Shown here: positions 57,186 through 64,000 of the stretch, piece after piece | Numbering within the stretch: the stretch's first letter is position 1 | Layout: the number at the start of each line of letters is the position of its first letter | DNA from: Verrucomicrobiota bacterium | Lineage (GTDB): Bacteria; Verrucomicrobiota; Verrucomicrobiia; Chthoniobacterales; Terrimicrobiaceae | Length of the DNA: 64,000 bases | Reading direction: 5' to 3' | Assembly: GCA_017305195.1 (NCBI GenBank) | Contig: JAFKMU010000058.1 | Location: 44,626 to 108,625, forward strand | Made by a program: the position numbers and the translations under genes | The notes under the pieces: generated by a model | Seen by the model: only the letters and a program-made list of their open reading frames with translations | The model's database searches: none | What the model was told of the DNA's origin: nothing

Positions 57186-58948
57186 AGTACTGTCCGAGTG
57201 TCTACGGGTCGCCGCGTCGCCTGACGCGCGTGGTTGATGTGGGCGGGGTGCACCTGGGCGGATCGAATCCGGTCCGCCTCCAGTCCATGCTCACCTGCGA
57301 TACCATGGATACCGAGGCCTGCATCCAGCAGACGCTTGAGCTGGTCGAGGTAGGATGCGAGATCGTCCGCATCACGGCCCCCACCGTAAAAGACGCCGCC
57401 AACCTCGAGCACGTCTCGAAGGGCCTGCGAGCCAGGGGATGCCATGTCCCGCTCGTCGCTGACATTCATTTCAAACCCGAGGCGGCGATGGAAGCCGCCA
57501 AGTGGGTCGAGAAAGTCCGCATCAATCCCGGCAACTACGCCGACTCGAAGAAATTCAAGATCATCGAGTACACGGATGACCAGTACCTCCAGGAACTCGA
57601 CCGCATCCGCGAGCGCTTCACCCCGCTCGTCCAGTTTTGCAAGGAGCATGGCCGCGCCATGCGCATCGGCACGAACCACGGCAGCCTGAGCGACCGCATC
57701 ATGAACCGCTACGGCGACACGCCGCTCGGCATGGTGGAGAGCGCGCTGGAGTTTGCCCGCATCGCCCGCGAGCTGGATTACCACCAGTTCGTCTTCTCGA
57801 TGAAGGCGAGCAATCCGAAGGTGATGATCGCCGCCTACCGCCTGCTCGTGGCCCGACTCAACGAGCTCGGCGACGATTGGAATTATCCCGTGCACCTCGG
57901 CGTGACCGAGGCGGGAGACGGAGAGGATGGCCGCATCAAGAGCGCCATCGGCATCGGCAGCCTGCTCGGTGACGGCATTGGCGACACGGTGCGTGTCTCG
58001 CTCACGGAGGACAGCATTCACGAGATCCCCGTGGCCCGCGCCTTGGTGGAATTGATCAAGCCCGTCGGCGCTCCCGTGGCCGAGGCCGAGCCGTCCTACG
58101 ACCCCTTTTCCTACGCCCGCCGCCCCACCGCGACGCTCCAGATCGGAGAGGCCAGGCTCGGAGGCGAGGAGCTGGTCCGCGTGGCCGTGCGCCAGCAGAC
58201 CTACGACCAGGTCGCCCACAAGGTCGACCGGATGGGTGATTACCAGCCGGAGTTCGTCGTCGAATCCTCCGGCGCCATCGCCATCGACCCGCGTTCGGAT
58301 GAGGAAATACAAACGCTGTCCGTATTGGCCGATCCCGCATTGATCACGGTGCGCGACGGACTGGACCTGCCCGTGGTGCCAGCCTACAGGCTGCTCGCCG
58401 CCCGGGTGCCGGGTCGCCATCCCATCCTGCTCAAGGACACGCTCACTCCCGCCACGGAGGCCGGCGACTTTCTCCCGAACCTCCTCGGAGCCGCCGCCCA
58501 TATCGGCGCGCTGCTTTGCGATGGGATCGGTGACGCCGTGCTGGTCCAGGGCGAATCCGCCCCCGGCCAGTCGCTGCGCCTCGCCTACAACATCCTCCAG
58601 GCGGCAGGGACCCGCATCTTCAAGACCGATTACGTGGCCTGCCCGAGCTGCGGACGCACCCTTTTCAACCTCCAGTCGACCACGGCCCGCATCAAGGCCG
58701 CCACCAGCCACTTGAAGGGCGTGAAAATCGCCATCATGGGCTGCATCGTCAACGGACCGGGCGAAATGGCGGACGCCGACTTCGGCTACGTGGGCGGTGC
58801 CCCTGGTAAGATCAACCTCTACGTCGGAAAAACCGCGGTGAAGTTCAATATCCCGGAGGCCGAAGCCGTGGATCGGCTCAAAGATCTCATCCGCGAGCAT
58901 GGCCGCTGGGTCGATGCTCCCGCGCCTGCGGAGCCCGTTCATTCGTAA
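57182..58948 (+). CDS. ispG: 4-hydroxy-3-methylbut-2-en-1-yl diphosphate synthase, long form
   Basis: 588 aa, well above the ~370 aa of E. coli IspG, because an extra domain (about residues 265-440) is inserted between the TIM barrel and the Fe-S domain, as in Chlamydiae and plants. N-terminal barrel: NPVRLQSMLTCDTMDT, VRITAPTVKDAANL, PLVADIHFKP, KVRINPGNYAD. C-terminal [4Fe-4S] cysteines: ACPSCGRTLF and MGCIVNGPGEMADADFGYVGG (key residues Cys, Asn, Gly, Glu). It converts MEcPP to HMBPP. Start ATG overlaps the rseP stop. Confidence 0.97.
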   Translation: MKYCPSVYGSPRRLTRVVDVGGVHLGGSNPVRLQSMLTCDTMDTEACIQQTLELVEVGCEIVRITAPTVKDAANLEHVSKGLRARGCHVPLVADIHFKPEAAMEAAKWVEKVRINPGNYADSKKFKIIEYTDDQYLQELDRIRERFTPLVQFCKEHGRAMRIGTNHGSLSDRIMNRYGDTPLGMVESALEFARIARELDYHQFVFSMKASNPKVMIAAYRLLVARLNELGDDWNYPVHLGVTEAGDGEDGRIKSAIGIGSLLGDGIGDTVRVSLTEDSIHEIPVARALVELIKPVGAPVAEAEPSYDPFSYARRPTATLQIGEARLGGEELVRVAVRQQTYDQVAHKVDRMGDYQPEFVVESSGAIAIDPRSDEEIQTLSVLADPALITVRDGLDLPVVPAYRLLAARVPGRHPILLKDTLTPATEAGDFLPNLLGAAAHIGALLCDGIGDAVLVQGESAPGQSLRLAYNILQAAGTRIFKTDYVACPSCGRTLFNLQSTTARIKAATSHLKGVKIAIMGCIVNGPGEMADADFGYVGGAPGKINLYVGKTAVKFNIPEAEAVDRLKDLIREHGRWVDAPAPAEPVHS

Positions 58949-59436
58949 CGTAAGTATTTTTCAATAAACCTGATACGTTGATTCTCCTTGCTCGACGCGG
59001 TTGACGGGGATCAGCCTGTTTCCGTTTGGAAAAAGCCGGAAAGAAGGCGATACGCGGTCTATTCCGAGAGAAATCCGCTGGTTGAGCGTTCTCTAGGGAG
59101 GCGGATGCTGATCGCGCGAGGGGAGGGGGGTCCGGCGGGAGAGCCTCGCGGATTGTGCCGATCCAGGCAGTCCGAGAAGAGACTCGCTTCTCGGTCTCAG
59201 ACGGCTCTTTCGAGTCTGGACCTTTCGGTCCAGGCGGTCGGTCCATCACCCCACCGGGGCTGTGGCATCTGGACCAATCCCAGCCCGTCCCAGCGTTCTT
59301 GGTGGAAGGACGAACGTGATGGATGGTTTCGCTGGCCGTCGATCGCGGAGGTTCCCTATATCCCGGAAGCAAAGACCCCACAGTGACTCTTTGATTGACG
59401 TGCTTGGCACCGATAAGACGCCATGCCCCGCCTGGT
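58949..59436. other. 488-bp gene-free region with several strong hairpins
   Basis: No credible coding frame was found between ispG and the convergent ABC ATPase gene. It contains perfect stems 59115-59121/59144-59150 (CGCGAGG/CCTCGCG), 59172-59179/59187-59194 (CCGAGAAG/CTTCTCGG, 7-nt loop) and 59216-59222/59227-59233 (CTGGACC/GGTCCAG, loop TTTC). A further stem CAGAC/GTCTG (59198/59214) is mutually exclusive with the last. AACGTA/TACGTT flanks 58947-58979 next to the ispG stop. It may hold an unassigned structured RNA or termination signals. I found no match to RNase P, tmRNA, SRP or 6S core motifs. Confidence 0.4.
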
Positions 59437-60177
59437 TTAATACCGCAGGATCTTCTCCAGGAACTGCGCGGCCTCGGGCGCCCGGGGTGCGGAGAAGAAC
59501 TCCCCAGCCGGGGCAGACTCAATGATCCGGCCTTCGCCGATGAAGAGCACATGATCCGCGATGCTGCGGGCGAATCCCATGGCATGAGTGACCAGAACCA
59601 AGGGCCGACCCTCGTTTCGGAGACCGGAGATCACTTCCAGCACCTCGGCAGTCATCTCGGGGTCAAGGGCGGAGGTCGGTTCGTCCAAGAGGAGGAAGGC
59701 GGGTTCGATGGCCAAGGCCCGCGCAATGGCAACACGCTGTCTCTGCCCGCCGCTGAGTTCCGCCGGGCGTTTCGCCATATGATCAGCCAGCCGGAAACGG
59801 GAAAGCGTGGCTTTGGCCCGGTTTTCTGCATCCGGGAAATGATGCACCTCCTTGAGAGGAAGCATGACGTTTTCCAAGGCGGTGAGGTGGGGGAAGAGAT
59901 TGTAGGCTTGGAAGACCGTTCCGATACGCTTCCGGTAGGGAGCGAGGCCGGATTCCTCCCTGGCGAGAACCTGCCCATTGACCTCCACGGTTCCGGCGGT
60001 CGGCGCGATCAATCCTCCCAAGACACGGAGCAGGGTAGACTTGCCCCCGCCGGAGGGACCGATCAGGGCCAGGACGTGCGGCACCCGGATCTCAAAGGTG
60101 ACGTCCTTCAGGACCGGCTGGTCGCCGAACACCTTTGAGACGCCCTGGCATTGAATATGGAGACCGTCAGTGCTCAT
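59437..60177 (-). CDS. Amino-acid-type ABC transporter ATP-binding protein
   Basis: 246 aa, GlnQ/HisP type. Walker A GPSGGGKSTLLRV, Q-loop VFQAYNLFPHLT, signature LSGGQRQRVAIARAL, Walker B FLLLDEPTSALDPEMTAEVL and switch His in LVTHAMGFAR. It energises uptake of a polar amino acid with the permease gene that it overlaps by 11 nt. Last gene of the operon. The organism-typical C-rich coding bias is weaker here than in genes to the left. Confidence 0.94.
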   Translation of the reverse strand: MSTDGLHIQCQGVSKVFGDQPVLKDVTFEIRVPHVLALIGPSGGGKSTLLRVLGGLIAPTAGTVEVNGQVLAREESGLAPYRKRIGTVFQAYNLFPHLTALENVMLPLKEVHHFPDAENRAKATLSRFRLADHMAKRPAELSGGQRQRVAIARALAIEPAFLLLDEPTSALDPEMTAEVLEVISGLRNEGRPLVLVTHAMGFARSIADHVLFIGEGRIIESAPAGEFFSAPRAPEAAQFLEKILRY

Positions 60178-60949
60178 AGCGCAGGAGGTTCTGGAGATAC
60201 CGGGAGAGGAAGAGGACAGGGAGGGTGAGGATCAGATATCCGACACCGAGGGGGAGGAAGCTCTCCAGCCCGCTGTAAGTGGCGGAAAAGGCCTGCTGGG
60301 CGGATTGGGTGAACTCCGCCACGCCGATGACGGATAACAGGGAGGAATCCTTGATCAGGGAGGCAAACTGCCCAGCCAGGGGTGGGAGGATCTGGCGAAT
60401 GGCCTGCGGGAAGACCACGAAACGGTAGGTCTGCCACTTGCTGAGGCCGATGGCCCGGGCGGACTCCCATTGAGACGACGAGATGCTCTCAATCCCGGCC
60501 CGTACCATCTCCGCGATATAGGCTCCCGAGAAGAAGGAGAGGATGAAGACCCCGAAGGTGAACCTTTCCACGTTACGGGTGACCTCCGCGGGTCCATAGA
60601 AGAGCAAAAGGATCAAAACAAGGAACGGGAGGCCTCGAATAAGTTCCACGTAGAACAATGCGAGGTGTCGGACAGGCAAAATGACCGAACGCAGGGCCAA
60701 AGCGGCCAGAATTCCGAAGATACTGCTGACGACGAGCGACATTCCGGCCAACTGAAGGGTCGAGAGCCAGCCTTTGAGGAAAAGGTTCCGGTATTCCCAG
60801 AAAGCCGTCCAGTTCCGCTGCGTTCCAGCCAGGACGCTCCAGCAAAAGGCGGAAAGCACCAAAAGAATGGCAAGGACACTCGTTCCCCGCGCCCAAAAGG
60901 GTGCCGGTGCGTCGGGTCGGTCCTGAAATGCTCGTAGAAGCCGTTGCAA
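60167..60949 (-). CDS. Amino-acid-type ABC transporter permease
   Basis: 260 aa; the only start available upstream of the first helix is TTG 60949, since stops block further extension. About five to six membrane helices and the HisMQ-type EAA loop (GAYIAEMVRAGIESISSSQW, then GLSKWQTYRFVVFPQAIRQI). A parS-like 14-mer (60643-60656) is embedded in its codons for Phe-Tyr-Val-Glu-Leu. Works with the ATPase and with the binding protein gene on the far side of the macro-domain gene. Confidence 0.92.
   Translation of the reverse strand: MQRLLRAFQDRPDAPAPFWARGTSVLAILLVLSAFCWSVLAGTQRNWTAFWEYRNLFLKGWLSTLQLAGMSLVVSSIFGILAALALRSVILPVRHLALFYVELIRGLPFLVLILLLFYGPAEVTRNVERFTFGVFILSFFSGAYIAEMVRAGIESISSSQWESARAIGLSKWQTYRFVVFPQAIRQILPPLAGQFASLIKDSSLLSVIGVAEFTQSAQQAFSATYSGLESFLPLGVGYLILTLPVLFLSRYLQNLLRYEH
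60643..60656. promoter_or_regulatory. parS-like ParB-binding site 1
   Basis: GTTCCACGTAGAAC differs at one of 14 positions from the GTTCCACGTGGAAC-type parS known in Pseudomonas and is close to the universal TGTTNCACGTGAAACA consensus. It lies in the permease gene. An identical 14-mer in opposite orientation occurs at 62282. ParB is encoded at the left end of the window. ParB binding is inferred. Confidence 0.5.
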
Positions 60950-61030
60950 GCCTCGCAGATAACGCCGGGAGGCGGGAGAGTGTCAATCCTGCGAGACCTT
61001 TCGGTGGTTTTCTGCTAACTCGGATTCTTT

Positions 61031-61501
61031 ATGGAATATCGCATCGTCTCCGGGGATCTTCTCGACCAGAAAGTCGATGCGATCGTCAATCCTTGGAACA
61101 CGAACCTCATTCCCTGGTGGTTGCTTCTCCCGCAGGGAGTCTCCGGAGCGATCAAGAGGCGAGCCGGGTTTCAACCCTTTCGAGAACTGCGGAAATATGG
61201 TGTCCTGCCGCTCGGAGGAGAGGCCACCACCTCAGCCGGAAGGCTCCCCGTTAAAGGGATCATCCATGTGGCCGGACTGAATCACTTCTGGATGTCCTCA
61301 GAACGAACAGTGCTGCTCGCCGTCCGCTCCGCCCTCGCTGAGGCCCGCTCTCATGGATTTCGATCCCTCGCCCTTCCCTTGATCGGGACAGGTACAGGCG
61401 GGCTGTCTCCCAGCTGAGTGATCTCCCTGATGAGCGAATACATTTCCTCCGTGGACCATGCAGGAGAATGTCTGATCGTGATTTACGAAAAGGCTCTCTA
61501 G
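61031..61501 (+). pseudogene. Macro-domain gene interrupted by an in-frame TGA
   Basis: The first 128 codons encode a macro domain of the type that binds ADP-ribose derivatives: EYRIVSGDLLDQKVDAIVNPWN, LLPQGVSGAIKRRAG, TSAGRLPVKGIIHVAG and LALPLIGTGTGGL. Codon 129 (61415-61417) is TGA. The same frame then continues for 27 codons with plausible macro-domain C-terminus (VISLMSEYISSVDH, then GECLIVIYEKAL) to a TAG at 61499-61501. Thus the last helix and strand are lost unless the TGA is read through, or is an assembly error. The gene is on the + strand, between the binding-protein and permease genes of a minus-strand operon. Its full-length stop forms CTAG with the convergent gene. Confidence 0.75.
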
Positions 61502-62313
61502 AACACGAAGGGTACACCCTGCTCGGCGAAGGCCTTCTTTTGGGCTGGGAGGTACTTGTCTCCGAGGGCCTGAAAGCCCCCTTTCTCCCGGTAGGCGAGG
61601 AGGAAGGCATTGATCTGACCCTTCAGCTCCTCATTCCCCTTTTGCAAGCCGACAGCCCAGTGCTCCTCCTGGATGGGCTGAAGCAGAGCCCGGGTCGTGC
61701 CCTGGTTCTCCTGCCAGTTCTTCCAAACGCTCATCTGGTCATAGATGAAAGCATCGGCCCTGCCTTGGGAGACCTCCAGCACGGCGGAGTTCTCTTTGTC
61801 CACTGCCAGGATGCGAGCCTGCTTGAGGTTCTTCCGCGCCCAGAGCTCTCCTGTTGTGCCCTGTCGCACGACCACCGTTCGGCCTGGCTGGTCGAGATCG
61901 GAGACATTCTGCACCGGCGAGCTTTTCCCAACCAACAAGGCGAGCCCGATGGTCAGATAGGGATCCGAAAAGGAAATGGTCTCCCGGCGAGCCGGGGTAT
62001 CGGTAAGAGAACTGATCACGCAGTCCAGACGGCCATTCTGGAGGGAAGGGATCAAACCGACGAACGGGATGTTCTCGATCTTCAACTCCCGACCAAGGCT
62101 CTCAGCCAGCGCCCGGGCCAGATCCACACTGACGCCTGTCGGGTCCCCGGAGGGGTCAACCATTTCGAAAGGCGGATAGGAGAGATCCATTCCAACCACC
62201 AGAGGTTTCTTGCCCGGCTTCCCGGTCTTGCCGCATCCTGTGAGAGCTGCGGCGAGGGCTCCCCCTGTCCAAAGGAGGAACGTTCTACGTGGAACATTTG
62301 GCGTCAGCTTCAT
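61498..62313 (-). CDS. Amino-acid-type ABC transporter substrate-binding lipoprotein
   Basis: 271 aa from ATG 62313; an upstream extension to 62466 has no signal-like start and was rejected. The N-terminus has a twin-arginine-like stretch (VPRRTFLLW) and lipobox ALTGC, so it is an anchored, possibly Tat-exported, lipoprotein. The SBP_bac_3 fold is evident: LVVGMDLSYPPFEMVD, GVSVDLARALAESLG, IPSLQNGRLDCVISSLTDTP, and GRADAFIYDQMS. It captures a polar amino acid for the permease/ATPase encoded downstream. A parS-like site (62282-62295) lies in its signal-peptide codons, including a rare AGA Arg codon. Confidence 0.92.
   Translation of the reverse strand: MKLTPNVPRRTFLLWTGGALAAALTGCGKTGKPGKKPLVVGMDLSYPPFEMVDPSGDPTGVSVDLARALAESLGRELKIENIPFVGLIPSLQNGRLDCVISSLTDTPARRETISFSDPYLTIGLALLVGKSSPVQNVSDLDQPGRTVVVRQGTTGELWARKNLKQARILAVDKENSAVLEVSQGRADAFIYDQMSVWKNWQENQGTTRALLQPIQEEHWAVGLQKGNEELKGQINAFLLAYREKGGFQALGDKYLPAQKKAFAEQGVPFVF
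62282..62295. promoter_or_regulatory. parS-like ParB-binding site 2
   Basis: GTTCTACGTGGAAC is the exact reverse complement of site 1 (60643-60656) and one mismatch from GTTCCACGTGGAAC. With flanking bases, 14 of 16 positions fit TGTTCCACGTGGAACA. It is inside the 5' end of the binding-protein gene, 36 bp from the DnaA-box-like cluster. Function inferred. Confidence 0.5.
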
Positions 62314-62707
62314 GGGAAGATTGCGTGGATGGATTGTGAAGAACTGTGAAGAATACCTGAGTATTTTTGGCGGGTATCCTTGAAAAGACCAATAACGTTG
62401 TTCGCCTTCAGAATTTGTTCCCAACCTTTCCGGCCGTGGAACGCTGATAACAAGCTGCTGGAACAAAAGGGGTGGCGGTTATTCACACGCTTAAGAAGAA
62501 GAAGAAAGGGTTCACGTATATTCTCTTCTCTATTCAAGATGTGAATGACTTTGAAAGATCCCTGTACTGGATGTCGATTTGTTCCACAGACTCTCCTCTA
62601 GAGAGACGCTTAAGTTTTTAGGAATCAACAATTTAAATATTGTACATTATACTGTACTTATCTGGAGCATTGAGTCGCAAACGGTTTCTTGATAAAGGCT
62701 TGTAGCC
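62314..62707. other. Candidate replication origin (oriC): AT-rich gap with DnaA-box-like repeats
   Basis: The 394-bp divergent spacer lacks genes. DnaA-box-like 9-mers: TTATTCACA at 62479-62487 (exact fit to TTATNCACA), TGTGAAGAA at 62335 and 62345 (reverse strand, one mismatch each, spaced one helical turn) and TGTGAATGA at 62540 (reverse, one mismatch). A weaker TGTTCCACA is at 62580. The 50 bp 62611-62660 are 80 % A+T (40 of 50) in a GC-rich region, a possible unwinding element. ACGCTTAAG is repeated at 62487 and 62606, and an AAG-triplet run starts at 62493. A parS-like site is 36 bp from the first boxes. Evidence is circumstantial but concordant. Confidence 0.5.
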
Positions 62708-63019
62708 ATGGCCGACCATGGAGCAGAGGATTCGCCGATACCATCCGTTTTACAGGAACTGGAGCGGTTGAAGGTCGGTATCCACGAGACTTTGGTCCAG
62801 TATGAGCAGCGTCTGGAGAGCGATATCAACGCGGTGCGAGATGTCCTGCAAAAGCAGCTCCGCCAAGCGAAGCTGCCTCATGCCAAGATGAGAGACGTCC
62901 GCGATATGCTGACCCTCCTGCGGCATGTCCAGGTCAAGGCAGACAAGGGCCGCCGCAAGGATCTCAAGAAACTCGAGTCCGTGGTGAGCGATCTCGCCAT
63001 GTTGATCGAGAACTGGTGA
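62708..63019 (+). CDS. Small coiled-coil protein, function unknown
   Basis: 103 aa, highly charged, with two long predicted helices (residues about 10-55 and 58-100: VLQELERLKVGIHETLVQYE, MRDVRDMLTLLRHV). No signal peptide, cysteine or known motif. It begins right after the AT-rich origin-like region. Coding-like composition with G-rich + strand. I do not recognise the family. Confidence 0.6.
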   Translation: MADHGAEDSPIPSVLQELERLKVGIHETLVQYEQRLESDINAVRDVLQKQLRQAKLPHAKMRDVRDMLTLLRHVQVKADKGRRKDLKKLESVVSDLAMLIENW

Positions 63020-63063
63020 TCGCAGTTGCACCCGGGCTCAGGCTGGCAGAGCTTGCGGGAAAA

Positions 63064-63630
63064 ATGCGGTATCTCATCCTAGCTCTTCTGCTATCTTGCA
63101 CCATGGCCTACGCGGAAAAAACAGCGGTGCTCGGAGGTGGGTGTTTCTGGTGCGTCGAGGCGATGTACCAGACAGTGCCCGGGATCGATAAGGTCGTGAG
63201 CGGCTATGCGGGCGGAACGAAGGAAAACCCGACCTATGACGAGGTCTGCACGGGGAGGACCGGTCATGCCGAAGTCGTCCAGATTTCCTACGATCCCGAG
63301 AAAATCTCCTACGAGAAGATCATCGATCTTTTCTGGAAGGCTCATGATCCCACGACTCTGAACCGCCAGGGGGCGGACTCGGGGACACAATATCGATCGA
63401 TCATCCTGTACCAGACCGATGAGGAGAAGCAGATCGCTGAGAAGTCGAAAGCTGCGGCGCAGAAGGATTTCAAATCGCCGATCGTGACCGAGATCGCGGC
63501 GCTGAAGGCGTTCTATCCAGCGGAGACGTATCATCAGGACTTTTTTAAGAACAATCCGAACAATCCCTACAATCGGGCGGTGACCGCGCCGAAGGTGGAG
63601 AAGTTCGAGAAAGCCCAGCAGCAACAGTAA
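63064..63630 (+). CDS. msrA: Exported peptide methionine sulfoxide reductase A
   Basis: 188 aa from ATG 63064. A short signal peptide (MRYLILALLLSCTMAYA) directs it to the periplasm. Nucleophile Cys27 lies in GGGCFWCVEAMY; further core motifs VVSGYAGGTKENPTYDEVCTG (catalytic Tyr/Glu/Asp region named by key residues) and ADSGTQYRSIILY. It reduces (S)-methionine sulfoxide in exported proteins. No msrB domain is fused. Confidence 0.95.
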   Translation: MRYLILALLLSCTMAYAEKTAVLGGGCFWCVEAMYQTVPGIDKVVSGYAGGTKENPTYDEVCTGRTGHAEVVQISYDPEKISYEKIIDLFWKAHDPTTLNRQGADSGTQYRSIILYQTDEEKQIAEKSKAAAQKDFKSPIVTEIAALKAFYPAETYHQDFFKNNPNNPYNRAVTAPKVEKFEKAQQQQ

Positions 63631-63636
63631 CGGCGC

Positions 63637-63854
63637 ATGCACGTTCCGGGGCGGGGCGCGACGATCAATCCGCGCGGGCGCTTCGAGCGTCTCGAGGTTG
63701 CGCTGGAGGAGGAGGCCGAGCACGAGGCGGGGCGGCCGCGCACCGTCTATCTGCGGGATGACTCGCAGTCGATCATCTCGACCAATGACAGTCCCGACAT
63801 CGGGTTTCGGTCGAGCATCAATCCCTATCGGGGCTGCGAGCATGGGTGTTCCTA
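63637..63854 (+). pseudogene. 5' part of a radical-SAM (PA0069/SplB-like) gene cut by an IS
   Basis: 73 codons match the start of a radical-SAM family: DDSQSIISTNDSPDIGFR, then SSINPYRGCEHGCS. The next residues of the family are Tyr-Cys-Tyr-Ala with the third cluster Cys, but here the frame hits TAG right after the Ser codon. The expected Tyr codon would begin with TA, exactly where the IS begins, so the gene was whole before insertion. The remaining gene, if kept, lies beyond the IS outside the window. Confidence 0.85.
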
Positions 63855-64000
63855 GAATCTATCCCAAAACCTTCTTTTCAGGAAAGTGGTGATATGCTAA
63901 GGGATGCTGATGTTGCAACTGACTGAGGCAGAGGTGGAAATGATCGACCTGTTGTTGCCGCCTGATCCCGATAAGCCCAAGGGCGGACGCCCGCGCAGCG
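63855..64000 (+). mobile_element. IS5-family insertion sequence, left end and start of transposase
   Basis: Starts immediately after a TA (63853-63854) within the radical-SAM gene; its first bases GAATCTATCCCAAAACC look like an inverted terminal repeat. IS427-group elements of the IS5 family insert at TA, in agreement. The right end is outside the window, so neither the duplication nor the second repeat can be checked. Confidence 0.7.
63904..64000 (+). CDS. IS5-type transposase, N-terminal fragment (runs off window)
   Basis: The visible codons encode QLTEAEVEMIDLLLPP, then PKGGRPRS, matching the DUF4096 N-terminal domain of IS5-family DDE transposases. Start is ATG 63904 or, better placed after AAGGG (63899-63903), ATG 63910. 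The catalytic domain is beyond the window. Confidence 0.8.
   Translation, partial: MLMLQLTEAEVEMIDLLLPPDPDKPKGGRPRS

Noticed and set aside
59256..59275. GGGGCTG start resembling the 5' end of tmRNA
   Set aside because: The TTCGAC that must follow is missing and no tRNA-like 3' end or CCA is found downstream.
58887..59585. 232-codon minus-strand frame across the structured gap
   Set aside because: Overlaps ispG and the ATPase gene, is Arg/Ser/Pro-rich, and shows no family features.
62314..62466. N-terminal extension of the binding-protein frame
   Set aside because: It would place the lipoprotein signal internally and runs through the AT-rich origin-like gap.

Overview
The window is 64 kb of GC-rich, gene-dense bacterial chromosome. 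It most likely comes from a member of the Verrucomicrobiota (Spartobacteria/Terrimicrobium-like). This is inferred from a long-form IspG with the inserted domain seen in Chlamydiae and plants, a PEP-CTERM protein, a pseudopilin with an H-x9-DG motif, an alpha-2-macroglobulin/PbpC pair, and tightly overlapping ATGA gene junctions.

Layout. 1-0.7 kb: 3' part of parB. 0.7-17.4 kb: a lipid-modification region (desaturase, FAD oxidoreductase, DUF1365, two CFA-type methyltransferases, DUF1475-like and DUF1295 membrane proteins, an RMDN-like TPR protein, an MGDG-synthase-like glycosyltransferase, an ABC-2 permease). It is interrupted by an HD hydrolase, an ABC-F ATPase, an ankyrin protein, a rhodanese-YceI fusion and an alpha/beta-hydrolase lipoprotein. 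17.4-21.3 kb: ResB, an AsmA-like protein and an amidase. 21.3-28.2 kb: MoxR, a membrane protein, trpC, an ABC exporter pair and ruvB, chained by short overlaps. 28.2-37.4 kb: a TPR protein, alpha-2-macroglobulin and PbpC. 37.4-37.9 kb: a YefM/YoeB toxin-antitoxin pair. 38-42.1 kb: a haem operon (hemX-like, hemA, hemC, cobA-hemD). 42.1-43.3 kb: 3D-domain lipoprotein and VanX-type dipeptidase. 43.5-52.1 kb: a LacI regulator divergent from an operon for glycan use and surface proteins. 52.2-58.9 kb: CDF efflux, cdsA, dxr, mscL, rseP, ispG. 59.4-62.3 kb: an amino-acid-type ABC uptake operon with a broken macro-domain gene lodged in it on the opposite strand. 62.7-64 kb: a small coiled-coil gene, msrA, and a radical-SAM gene cut by an IS5-type element that runs off the window.

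Most striking signal. The 394-bp gap at 62314-62707 is very AT-rich for this genome. It holds one exact and three one-mismatch DnaA-box-like 9-mers, and two parS-like palindromes with the same 14-bp core lie at 60643 and 62282. With parB at the other end of the window and an apparent change of GC skew near here, I read this as a candidate chromosomal origin (oriC) with its centromere sites. Other points worth a look: an in-frame TGA in the macro-domain gene, a YoeB homologue lacking its catalytic Glu46, a rhodanese domain lacking its cysteine, RBS-masking hairpins before two genes, a covarying pair of REP-like hairpins, a structured non-coding block at 58949-59436, and three convergent gene ends built on the same CTAG tetramer.

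All calls rest on reading the sequence; no database search was run. Family assignments without exact motif support are marked as tentative.
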